Below, piece after piece: positions 33,731-43,465 of a stretch of 64,000 nt of DNA. The notes under the pieces were generated by a model that made no database searches, was not told the origin of the DNA, and saw nothing but the letters and a program-made list of their open reading frames with translations. The position numbers and the translations under genes were made by a program. The DNA comes from Hydrangea macrophylla (taxonomy: Eukaryota > Streptophyta > Magnoliopsida > Cornales > Hydrangeaceae): contig CM066988.1 of the NCBI GenBank assembly GCA_033977485.1, positions 33,104,001 to 33,168,000 of the forward strand, written 5' to 3'. Position 1 is the first letter of the stretch, and every line of letters starts with the position of its first letter.

Positions 33731-34930
33731 AGAGAGAGATAGACTTCTACATTGAGCTAGCACCCAAAACATTGCCGATTTCCAAGACCCTGTACCGGAT
33801 GGCACCGATAGAAATGTTAGAATTGAAGAAGCAAGTTCAGGAACTTGAAGACTTAGATTTTGTTCGCCTGAGTACATCACCTTAGGGAGCACCAGTCCTA
33901 TTCGTGAAGATGAAGGACGGAGAGCTACAACTCTGTATCAACTACAGAGAGCTGAATAAGGTCACGATCAAGAATAAATATCCACTTCCCCAGATAGACG
34001 ACCTGCTCGATCAATTATAAGGATCAAGGATATTCTCGATGATTAATTTGCGTTCAGATTATCATCAATTTTTAGTTCCACTGAAAGAGGACACTATGAG
34101 TTCTTGGCGATGTCCTTTGGACTGACCAATGCCTCGATAGTATTTATGGACTTAGTAAATAGGGTATTCAAACCTTATCTAGATCAATTCATTATAGTAT
34201 TCATTGACGACATTCCAATTTACTCAAAGATAGAAGAAGAGCATAAGAAGCATCTACAGATCACTCTACAGACTTTTATAGATAATAGTTTGTATGCGAA
34301 ATTCAGTAAGTGTGAATTTTGGCTTCAAGAAGTCAAATTCTTGGGACATATGATATCACAGGATGGAATTTATATAGACTCATCCAAGATCGATGCAGTC
34401 TTGAGCTGGAGTAGACCGACTAACGCGATCGAAGTTAGGAGTTTTCTTGGATTGGCTGGATATTATCGATTCTCCATGATCGCAGGACCATTGACAAGTT
34501 TGACAAGGAATAAGACAAATTATGAATGGACTGATATGCAAGAGGACACATTTTGTTAATTAAAAGAAAGACTGACCTCAGTACCTGCACTTGCGATACC
34601 CAAGAGTGGTGAATGATCGCATCAAGGACTTGGTTGTGTTCTAATGCGATATGGAAACGTTGTTGCATACGGATCAAGATAATTAAAACCACATAAGAAA
34701 AATTATTCGATGCATGACTTAGAACTAGCTGCGATCGTGTTTGCCCTGAAGATTTGGAGACACTACTTGTATAGAGAAAAGTTTGATCTGTTCTCTGATC
34801 ACAAGAGTTTGAGATACTTGTTCTCTCAGAAGGAGTTGAACATGCAACAGTGAAGATGGATGGAATTACTCAAAGACTATGACTTTTATCTGTAATACCA
34901 TCCAGGTAAATCAAACGTTGTAGTTGATGC
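33731..34930 (+). pseudogene. Reverse transcriptase and RNase H of element B
   Basis: Begins at REIDFYIELAPKTLPISK just after the LTR fusion. RT blocks: a stop replacing Trp in [11 protein letters not shown] (33883-33885), [38 protein letters not shown] (active site F-I-D-D) and [11 protein letters not shown]. RNase H blocks follow from 34560 with stops, ending near VVDALSRRPR (34920-34950). Gag and protease are absent upstream. Chromovirus type. Confidence 0.87.
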
Positions 34931-34931
34931 T

Positions 34932-36491
34932 TTGAGCCGGAGACCACGCCTTTTAATTTCTTTGATTTTGATGAGAGAATGGCGAGCATTGGAGATGCTA
35001 GCTAGATTCAAACTTCGGCCAGTGGAATCAAGAGAAGGACAACACATTAGATGTTTGGTTGTGCAACTGACTCTCATTAGCCACATCTTGGAAGCCCAAC
35101 AGATAAACGAGGATTTAAAGCTATGGTTTGCTAAGATGTCCACAAAGGAACCCGAAAGATGGAGTACTAATACAGACGGATCATTAACGTGTAAAGGTAG
35201 ACTTTGTGTGCCAAATGATAATTGTCTCAGAAAGGATATTTTCGATGAAGCACACAAATCGAGGATGACTATCCACCCTAGAGGAAACAAGATGTATAAG
35301 GACTTGAAGAGGAACTTCTGGTGGGAAGGAATGAAGCAAGAAGTGGCCGAGTACGTACATAATGTCTTGTTTGCAAACAAGTGAAGGAAGAACATCAGAG
35401 ATCGCCTGGACTTCTATAGCTGCTATCGATTCCCCAATGGAAATGGAAACACCTCACCATGGATTGCGTGGTTAGATTGCCTAAGTCACAGCAAAACCAC
35501 GATGCTATTTGGGTAATAGTAGACCGACTCACCAAGTCAGCGCATTTCATTACCTACAGAATGACGTACCCAGTTAAAAGATTAAGCTAAATGTATCTAC
35601 AGTAAGTTGTGAGGCTGCACGGTATACTTGTCTCAATAGTATTGAATCAAAATTCGCGCTTCACAATAGAATTTTGGAAGAACCTTTAGACAGCAATGGC
35701 AACTTCATTGAATAGCCTTTCATCCACAAACAGACGGCTAAACAGAACGAGTCAATCAAGTGATGGAGGATATGCTACGAGCTTGTGTTATTGAGTTTGA
35801 GAGTTCATGGGAGAAGCATCTACCTTTGATCGAGTCCGCCTATAACAACAGCTATCACACCAACATAAGGATGGCACCATTTGAAGCTTTATATAGAAGA
35901 CCTTATCGATCACTGCTATGATGGGCCAAAGTTGGAGATAGTCAATTACTTGGGCCTGAGAGGATTCGAGAAACTAGTGAGATGATCCAAATTGTACGTG
36001 AGAAGATGAAGACAACTCAGACGCGACATAAGAACTATGCAGACAAGCGACGGAAAGATCTAGAGTTCATAGTTGGAGATCATGTACTATTCAAAGTTTC
36101 TCCAATTTGAGGTATCTTCAGATTTGGACAGAAGAGAGGCAAGCTATCGCCACAATTCATCAGACCATTCGAGATTCTAGAACGTGTTGGAAAGGTTTCT
36201 TATCGACTTGTGTTACCACCGAAGTTGTCAAGAGTGCACAACATTTTCCACATCGGCATGTTGAGGAAGTGTGCCCATAACCCAGCACATGAGATCAGTT
36301 TTGAAGATATCGAGGTGAACAAGAACATGACATACAACGAAGGACATGTACGTATTCTAGATCGAGGAGTGAAAAAGCTCAGAAATAAAGAGATCCCGCT
36401 AGAGAAGATTTAGTGGAAGCACCACAATGAGGGAGAAGCTTCATGGGAGCTGGAGTCGGAGATGAGAGAGAAGTTTCCATTTTTGTTTTGA
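34932..36491 (+). pseudogene. Integrase and chromodomain of element B
   Basis: A 150-codon open frame (34932-35384) covers the linker and the zinc-binding region (EAHKSR, IHPRGNKMYKDLKRNFWW). The CxxC pair is lost by a frameshift near 35365. In the DDE core the second Asp block reads LNQNSRF, so Asp is replaced by Asn. The C-terminal part includes LSRVHNIFHIGMLRKC (36219-36267) and a chromodomain-like end (NEGHVRILDRGVKKLRNKEIP, then ASWELESEMREKFPFLF to 36491). Chromodomains of Tekay elements are thought to bind modified histones and guide integration. Confidence 0.85.
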
Positions 36492-37182
36492 ACCCTACTT
36501 ACTTTGGATTTCGGGAAAGAAATCTTTAATAAGTGGTGGATTATGTAATACCATTTATTTTTATATTACATTATATGAATAAGACCTTGTATGCTTCTTT
36601 TAATACTTGTATGAGTTTTACCTTGCCTTTGGTATAATTTGGATACCAATCCATTGGCAAGTTCCCAATCGATTGCCATTTATGACAATCGATTGGCAGC
36701 AGCTGGGCATATTCTCTTGCTTTGGCTGGGGTTTGGCTACGTGAACACTCCCCCTCTATGAGACCCAAATCTCGCCCATTTTTTGTTTACACAACAGAGA
36801 GAGTGAGAGGGAGTGTTTATGAGTGCAGTATATATATGCACTCATATATATCTATATACACACATATAAATGTATACACTCACACACACACTCACATGGA
36901 TTGAGAAGAAGAAGACGAGAGAAGAAGAGGAAAAAGAAAGAAGAAAAGAAAAGAAGAAGAAAGAGATAGGCAGAGAAGATAGAGGAGAGAGAGGAGCCAA
37001 CATTGAAGATCCAAGCTTCAATACATACAACCAAACACACCCTCTAATCCTAAGGTGAGTTCTAAACTCACTTGGTAACTTTACATTGATGTTAGAACGT
37101 GTTTGAATGAAGAAAGGGAGTTTAAATGGTGTTTCCTCGTATTTATATATGTTGGACAGTCTTAACTATGAAGACGACGAAG

Positions 37183-37440
37183 TCCCAATCGATTGGGACT
37201 TTTCCCAATCGATTACCATCATTTAGATACCAATTGATTTCCACTTTTCTCAATCGATTGCCATCATTTAGATACCAATTGATTGAAATTTTTACTAATC
37301 AATTGCCATCTTTGATATCCCAATCGATTGCCAATTTTAGCAATAGATTGGCATTTGATCCAATCAATTGGACCTTTTACCAATTGATTGTTACTATTTT
37401 TATACTAATTGATTGGACCCCTGTCCCAATCGATTGGTAG
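37183..37440. repeat. CAATCGATTG palindrome array in 3' LTR of B
   Basis: About twelve exact or near copies of CAATCGATTG in 258 bases, spaced about 18-25 bases. Confidence 0.87.
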
Positions 37441-38272
37441 TTGCAGAATGTTGATACTCGTGTTTAGTTTATGTTATAACTATTTAATTGTTTAATTACT
37501 GTTCAGTATTCCCAACATGCTTTATTATTGTAAGACAGACGTGATAAGGAGATAATGTGACATAGGATCATAGTAACGACAAGATTAATGGATAATGGTT
37601 GTGACGTTAGATAACGTAATAATTGTGAACTCTTGGAGTTATCATTTATTTTATTCAGAATAGTCAGGCCACATTTGGATTATCATGTATCGATATTAGA
37701 GTTGAACTTAAGTAGGTTTGTTAGGATTTGGGAATCGCGCGTGGATGGGCCTTGGTCGATCATATGTTCTTAAAAGCGATAGACAGATGAAGGTGTCTAC
37801 GAGTGCGGTGAACCGGACCAATAGGCCTAAGATAGCTAGATGATCTAATCATATGTTCTTAAAAGTGGTAGACAGATGAAGGTGTCTATGACTGTGGTGG
37901 ACCGTGATCACTGGTAGACGTCGTTAAGTTGTGGCATAGAATGATGTATTGTTGCTTAAAGCATTATATCACTGTAGTGCGGTGAGCTAAGCATATGTTC
38001 TTAAAAGCTGGGGATAGACTAACATGGTATCCATGACTACGGTGGACTGTGCATATGTTCTTAAAAGTGGTGGATGGAGCAATGGTGTATCTTTAAGAGT
38101 GAACTACTGTCGAGTCTGTTCTTCTATCATAATGTATTATCGGTCTTAAAATGAGTAAGACATTAATAATCGGATCATCAGAATGATTAAAGGAGTTACC
38201 CTCACTGAATTTAATGGGTGTTTAACAGGTAATAACTTTAATAGTTGATACCCTGTTAGTATCTAATTCACT

Positions 38273-38325
38273 CAGCTTTCATTAAGCTGACAGCGTTGAT
38301 GTCGCTGGACATTCCTATGTCCCAG
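38273..38325 (+). other. Two-hairpin element in LTR B
   Basis: Hairpin I: CAGCTT (38273-38278), loop TCATT, AAGCTG (38284-38289), six perfect pairs. Hairpin II: CTGGAC (38305-38310), 8-base loop, GTCCCAG (38319-38325) with one bulged C. Confidence 0.7.
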
Positions 38326-38783
38326 CTCACCCTGGTCATGACTATACAGGTGAAGGACCTACAGGCGATGACTACTATACTAGTAATGATGTTCCTGCGG
38401 AGGACTACCTCGAAGGAGGTCAGGTAGAAGAGGACTACTAGGTCGAGGACTACCTCTACGCCAATTGAAGATTAGGCTAGATTATAGTTTAATTATCTTT
38501 ATTACTTTTCTGACCTTTTGTAATCAGGCATATGTTGCAGTGACGATTGTACTTCCTCTGTGTTTTATTTTTGATTCAAGACTCTGATGTGTAAAAGTTA
38601 GTAACCTCTTGTGACATTAAGTTATGTTTTAACCAAAACCTAGATTTCATTCTTATTATCTCTTTTACTTATTGTTTCTTAGTACTGCGTGGTGTGAACA
38701 ATCAAGTGACTTCACCAGTCGCTGTCTTTGGACCCAAAAAGGAAAATTTTTTTTCTCTATTTTTGCCATTCCAGAGCATGACA

Positions 38784-38788
38784 AAATT
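38784..38788. repeat. Target-site duplication of element B, right copy
   Basis: AAATT against GAATT at 3517-3521. Confidence 0.85.
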
Positions 38789-39086
38789 AGAGGATATGGT
38801 ATACATGGCTATTAAAATTAAGAATCAATTCAAGAGGAGGGGTAGTAACACACGTCCAAGCAAAAATCTAAGCCAAAATTTTAATACATCCGCTTGGAAA
38901 CTAAACAATTGGAAAAGAGATGAGAAGCAACCTTTGGTGAAGCCAAAAACTGAGCAAAAACAAGAGGTGGCCAGCCATTGAAATCAAGGTAAATATGATT
39001 CGTCTACTTCTCAGAATTGTGACATTAAGTGTTTTAAGTGCCAAGGTAAGGGACACATAGCTAGCCAATGTCTGAATAAGAGAGTT
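38789..39086 (+). pseudogene. gag of element A, C-terminal part with zinc knuckle
   Basis: Continues gag in frame after element B: EDMVYMAIKIKNQFKRRG, a basic linker, a stop at 38979-38981, then a CCHC zinc knuckle CFKCQGKGHIASQC at 39030-39071. The knuckle would bind genomic RNA during packaging. Confidence 0.87.
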
Positions 39087-39700
39087 ATGGTGTTACGAGA
39101 TATTAATGGTGAGATTGAAATCGAAGACGAAGATGATAACGAATCTGTTCCACCGTTGGAGGATGCCGATGATGAAGAGTATGCTGCCCAAGGGGATTTG
39201 TCAGTGGCAAGGAGAGCTCTAAATATGCAAGTTAAAGAAGATGATGAGGCGCAACGGGAAAACATCTTTCATATGAGATGTCATGTCAAGGATAAGGTGT
39301 GTAGTGTGATCATCGATGGGGGGAGTTGCACTAACATTGCTAGCACAACTTTGGTGGATAAATTAGGGCTGCCAACAATCAAGCATCCATGACCTTATAA
39401 ATTACAATGACTCAAATATAGTGGAGAAGTAATGGTGACTAAAAAGGTGTTAGTTTCTTTTTGTATTGGAAAATATAAAGATGAAGTTTTGAGCGATGTT
39501 GTTCCGATTCAAGCTGCACACTTGTTGTTAGGGGGGCCATGGAAATTTGATCGATGTGTTAAGCATAATGGTTTCGTAAATAAATACTCGTTCATACTTA
39601 ATCATAGGACAATCAGCTTAGTGCCTTTGACACTGAAGCAAGTTTATGATTATCAAGTGAGGTTGCCAAAGGAGAGTGATCAAAAGAAAGAGAGTGAACA
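39087..39700 (+). pseudogene. Protease of element A
   Basis: Acidic segment, then HMRCHVKDKVCSVIIDGGSCTNIAS with the active-site DGG near 39318. A stop lies at 39390-39392. From 39432 come VLVSFCIGKYKDEVLSDVVPI, LLLGGPWKFDR and LTLKQVYDYQ. A Lys/Glu low-complexity stretch follows (39660-39760). Same frame as the zinc knuckle. Confidence 0.8.
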
Positions 39701-40645
39701 AAAGAAAAAGAGTGAGAAAAATGAGAGAGAAAAAGAAAAGAAAAATGTAGCCATTGAGGGAAAATTAGAAGGAAATCGATATAATTTTTATGCAAAAGCG
39801 AGTGAGATCAAACGAGCATTGTTTTCAAATCAGCCTATGATTGTACTTTTGTACAAAGAGGCATTTTTAAACACTAACCAAATTGACTCATCTTTGCCTA
39901 GTTCTGTTCTTTCTCTTTTGGAGGAGTTTGGTGATATCTTTCCTGAGGAGGTTCCACATGGTTTATCCCCTATTCGAGGGATTGAACGTCAAATTGATTT
40001 CGTGCCCGATGCTACCATTCTAAACTAACCAGCCCATATAAGCAATCTTGAGGAGGCAAAGGAGCTACAAAAACAAGTTAGTGAGTTGATGGAAAATGGG
40101 TACATAAGAGAAAGTATAAGTCCATGCGCCGTTCTGGTGATTTTGGTTCTTAAGAAGGATGGGACGTGGAGAATGTGCGTTGATTGCCGAGCCGTCAACA
40201 ATACAACGGTAAAGTATCGACACCCTGTTCCTCGCTTAGATGATATGTTAGATGAGTTGCATGGTTCTTGTATATTTTCTGAGATTGATTTGAAAAGTGG
40301 GTATCATCAAATTAGAATGAAAGAAGGTGATGAATGAAAAACAACATTTAAAACAAATATGGTTTGCATGAATGGTTAGTTATGCCTTTTGCATTAACTA
40401 ATGCTTCTAGTACTTTTATGAGATTGATGAACCATGTTTTGCGTGCCTTCATTGGAAAATTTGTAGTTCTTTATTTTGATGATATCCTGATTTATAGCAA
40501 AAACTTGGAAGAGCATTTGAAGCATTTAAAACTAGTGTTGGATGTACCTAGAAAGGAAGAGTTGTTTGCTAACCTAAAGAAGTGCACTTTTTGTACTGAT
40601 AAGCTTGTGTTTCTTGATTTTGTTGTGTGTGCACAAGGAATATAG
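39701..40645 (+). pseudogene. Reverse transcriptase of element A
   Basis: Leads in with LLEEFGDIFPEEVPHGLSPIRGIE (39922-39990), then a stop at 40026. From 40044 come ELQKQVSELMENGYIRESISP, MCVDCRAVNNTTVKYRHPVPRLDDMLDEL and SEIDLKSGYHQIRM. A frameshift near 40340 is followed by [21 protein letters not shown], active site YFDDILIYS (40471-40500) and [18 protein letters not shown]. The catalytic FDD is retained. Confidence 0.87.
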
Positions 40646-41300
40646 GTTCATGAAAAAAAGATTCATGCTATCCAAGAATGGCCAAGCCTATCTACTGTAA
40701 GTAATGTGCGAAGTTTTCATGGACTTGCTAGTTTTTACAGGAGGTTCATGAGAGACTTCAGTAGTATAGCTGCACCAATAATTGAAGTCATCAAGAAAAA
40801 TATTGGGTTCAAATGGGGGAATAGCAAGAGAAAGCATTTTAATTACTCAAGGAGAAATTAACTCATGCACCTTTACTTGCTTTACCTAACTTTACAAAAA
40901 CTTTCAAAATTGAATGTGATTCTTCAGGTTTAGGTATTTGCGCTGTGCTTATGCAAGAAGGAAGACCGATTGCATATTTTAGTGAGAAGTTAAGTGGGGC
41001 TTCCTTAAACTATCCCACTTATGACAAAGAGATGTACGCGTTGGTTTGAGCTTTGGAGACATGGCAGCATTACTTGTGGCCTAAAGAGTTCGTGATTCAC
41101 ACCGATCATGCGTCTTTAAAGCACCTTAAAGTCCAACACAACCTGAACAAGAGGAATGCATGATGGGTTGAATTCATTGAGACATTTTCATACGTTATTC
41201 GATATAAACAAGGTATGGAGAACATCATTGTCGATGTACTTTCTCAAAGGTACATTCTAATTTCTACTCTTAATCCTAAGATTCTTGGTTTTGAGCATAT
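40646..41300 (+). pseudogene. RNase H of element A
   Basis: Connection block [22 protein letters not shown] (40703-40765). After a frameshift come [48 protein letters not shown] and [11 protein letters not shown]. It ends near the conserved spacer before integrase. Stops at 41047 and 41161 break it. Confidence 0.83.
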
Positions 41301-42130
41301 TGAAGAATAGTATCCTTTAGACCTCAATTTTGTGAAGAGTTTGAATCTTGTGAAAAAATATCCCATAATAAATTCTATAGGCATGAGGGGTTTTTATTTT
41401 GAGAAAATAAATTGTGCATTCCTACTTGTTCTGTGAGAGAGTTGCTTGTGAGAGAGTCACATGGGGGAGGGTTAATGGGACATTTTGGGATAGTTAAAAC
41501 ATTAGCCATTATGTAAGAACACTTCGATTGGCCACAGATGAAACAAGATGTTGAGAGGATTTGTGGTAGATGTGTCACATGTAGGCCAGCAAAATCTAGA
41601 GTACAACCCCATGGCTTATCCACACCTCTTCCAATTCCTAGTGAACCATGGATTGATATTTCAATGTATTGTGTTAGGTTTGCCTAGGACTAAACACAGT
41701 CGAGACTCAATTTTTATGGTTGTGAATAGATTTTCCAAGATGGCACATTTTATTCTATGTCACAAAACTAATGATGCTTCACATGTTCCTTATTTGTTTT
41801 TTAAGGAGATTGTGAGATTACATGGCATGCCTTGAGCCATTGTTTCGGATAGAGATGCTATGTTCTTGAGTTACTTTTGGAAGACCTTGTGGTGTAAGTT
41901 GGGGACTAAGTTATTATTTTCTACTACTTATCTTCCACAAACTGATGGTCAAACCGAAGTAGTAAATATGACTTTATCTATTTTGTTAAGGGCTATTATT
42001 AAAAAGAATATCAAAACATGGGAAGAATGTTTACCACATGTTGAGTTTGCTTATAATCGTACTATCCATTCTTCTACTAAATTTTCACCCTTTAACTCCT
42101 TTGGATTTATCTCCTTTACCTGTGACTAAG
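41301..42130 (+). pseudogene. Integrase of element A, zinc-binding region and catalytic core
   Basis: ESHGGGLMGHFGIVKT and [12 protein letters not shown] (H-H-C-C, 41455-41590), then a shifted frame with [24 protein letters not shown] (41680-41755). After a stop come [13 protein letters not shown] (41843 onward) and a DGQTEVVN block with catalytic Glu (41944-41967). [19 protein letters not shown] closes the core. Asp 2 and Glu are visible; the first Asp block reads VVNRF (Asp to Asn). Confidence 0.85.
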
Positions 42131-42589
42131 CGTGCTAATTTAGATTGCAAAAAGAAAGCGTATTTTGTTAAGCATATTCATGAGAAAGCAAGGCTCAATA
42201 TTGAGCGAAGAACGGAGCAATATGCAACGCAAGCTAACAAAGGACGACGCAATATCGTCTTTGTACCCGGAGATTGGGTTTGGGTACACATGCAAAAAGA
42301 AAGATTTCCTGCACCAAGGCATTCTAATTTGCTTCCCCGAGGCGATGGTCCTTTTCAAGTTCTTGAGCGTATCAATGACAATGCCTACAAGCTAGAGTTT
42401 CCTGGTGAGTATAGTGTTAGTGCGACTTTTAATGTTGCTGATTTATCTCCTTTTGATGTAGGTGACGATTTGAGGACAAATCCTTTTCAAGAGGAGGGGA
42501 ATGATGAGAACATGGCGGCTAACACAAGGTGGAATGCGGACCTAAACCACGTGCCAATTGGTCCAGTTACAAGGGTGCGAGCAAAATAG
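42131..42589 (+). pseudogene. Integrase C-terminal region of A, running into the 3' LTR
   Basis: Open from about 42038 to the stop at 42587-42589. It contains ANKGRRNIVFVPGDWVWVHMQ, LLPRGDGPFQVLERINDNAYKLE and SATFNVADLSPFDVGDDLRTNPF, the GPY/F-type module of CRM-like chromoviruses. The last 29 codons (from 42502) are inside the LTR and end early at VRAK; the 5' LTR copy stays open for 36 more codons. Confidence 0.87.
42490..42501 (+). promoter_or_regulatory. Polypurine tract of element A, within coding sequence
   Basis: AGAGGAGGGGAA directly before LTR start TGATGAGAAC. It doubles as codons for QEEGN. Confidence 0.85.
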
Positions 42590-43148
42590 TTCAAGGACAT
42601 TCTCAATGGGCTTGGTTCAACAAATTTGGGTTGAGGCTAATCTTTGTGGCACGAAGGAGGATACTAGTGATCCACAAGGCTGGATGTCCATGATTCAAGC
42701 TCTAGAATAAATTATAGGCATGCATGATAACTTAGGAACTCTTCATATTTGTTAGTTTCTTTTCTTTTTCTTTTTTTTTTAGTTTTGGGGTGAATTATGT
42801 TGGGCCATAATATTTCGTAGGCTTAAAGGGCCCAAGTGTAAGCCTTAGCTATTTAAACAGTTTTAGGGTTTGTAATTTTCTGTTTTTAATCATTAAAAAT
42901 ATTGTGAGAGTTTTCTCTTTGGTTCTTTGAAGAACTATTCAAACTTATCAGATTTACTCTATAGCATTCATACTTTGACTTATCAATCGAGTTTCCCATC
43001 CTTGATTGTGGCATCTTCATTGTTTACACCAAGGTTCGCATCTGTTGTAGGTGTTGGGTCGTGGTTTCCCTTTCAATCTGATAGTAGAACGGTCCGAGGC
43101 ATTAATCGTGTTACGAGTTTCGTCACATTGTTGGTGTGGTTGGTATCA
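42502..43148 (+). repeat. 3' LTR of element A
   Basis: TGATGAGAAC to GGTATCA, collinear with 1123-1756. It is followed by leader sequence of G, not by a primer-binding site of A; the terminal TTGGTATCA only resembles one. Confidence 0.87.
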
Positions 43149-43465
43149 GGAGCCAGCAATACCAGAGCTACATTTGTGAGACAGCTAGCTGTTACTTGGA
43201 GGAAAGGATGTGGACGTCTCCCTATGTTGTGAGCACGACACACCCGACAGAGATACGCATGGACGCGTATCAATACACTACGACCTGAGCAGCCATATAC
43301 CAGGAGATGGCTAGATGATTCAGAGCATGCGAGAGGTAGACGAGATTGAGTTGCCAGCATTTTTAGCCAGGCCTGTTCCACTAGAGCCTGTAGCTGCACC
43401 AGCACCTGTAGCCCACCATCACCCGTACCTGTTGTACCAGTTTTAGAGGTTGAGCCGATTCAGGG
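43149..43465 (+). pseudogene. Element G leader, continued (broken leader reading frame)
   Basis: After A the outer element resumes. The frame around 43198-43300 reads LEERMWTSPYVV...YTTT, which parallels LEGNMW...YTTQ in the F2 leader (47860-47945). A Pro/Ala-rich stretch follows (PVPLEPVAAPAPVA). Stops are frequent. The leader is cut at 43465 by F2. Confidence 0.6.

Larger units (their letters stand above)
33015..33733 (+). repeat. 5' LTR of element B, right piece, truncated
   Basis: Continues the LTR after element C and aligns with 36660-37330. It contains a G-box CACGTG (33093-33098), a TATA box CTCTATATATATAAG (33110-33122), a purine-rich stretch (33268-33370) and repeated CAATCGATTG palindromes (33557-33730). 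It stops near 33730, where LTR sequence passes directly into pol. Confidence 0.87.
3522..38783 (+). mobile_element. Element B: Tekay-like chromovirus inserted in gag of A
   Basis: The 5' LTR is split by element C (3522-3665 and 33015 to about 33733). An internal remnant runs from RT to chromodomain (about 33731-36491), and the 3' LTR is 36544-38783. Gag, protease, primer-binding site and the LTR end are missing because of one deletion joining LTR to pol. The chromodomain tail and long LTR (2,240 bp) fit the Tekay (Del) clade. Confidence 0.85.
36544..38783 (+). repeat. 3' LTR of element B (2.24 kb)
   Basis: TGTAATACC... to ...GAGCATGACA, complete and followed by target duplication AAATT. It contains CAATCGATTG arrays (36650-36700, 37183-37440), four TTCTTAAAAG motifs (37767, 37856, 37998, 38058), the two-hairpin element (38273-38325) and the conserved family end. 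Confidence 0.9.
1123..43148 (+). mobile_element. Element A: CRM-like Ty3/gypsy chromovirus, split by a 35 kb nest
   Basis: LTRs lie at 1123-1756 and 42502-43148, with a primer-binding site at 1759, gag at 2719-3521 and 38789-39080, then protease, RT, RNase H and integrase to 42501. All domains are on the plus strand in the order gag-PR-RT-RH-INT. Element B is inserted inside gag. The polyprotein C-terminus continues into the LTR, a trait known for the CRM lineage; Reina or another chromovirus clade remains possible. LTRs differ at roughly one base in ten by eye. I found no clear target-site duplication (AGTGT before, GGAGC after). Confidence 0.85.

Noticed and set aside
36842..37058. Overlapping open frames on both strands with Lys/Glu or Phe/Ser runs
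   Set aside because: Product of the purine-rich block of LTR B; the same block in the 5' LTR gives similar chance frames.
43141..43153. Primer-binding site TTGGTATCAGGAGC after the 3' LTR of A
   Set aside because: It is mostly the LTR end itself (GGTATCA), interrupted by an extra G, and the following sequence matches the G leader.
1118..43153. Target-site duplication for element A
   Set aside because: AGTGT and GGAGC do not match; other phases give no convincing pair, so none is claimed.
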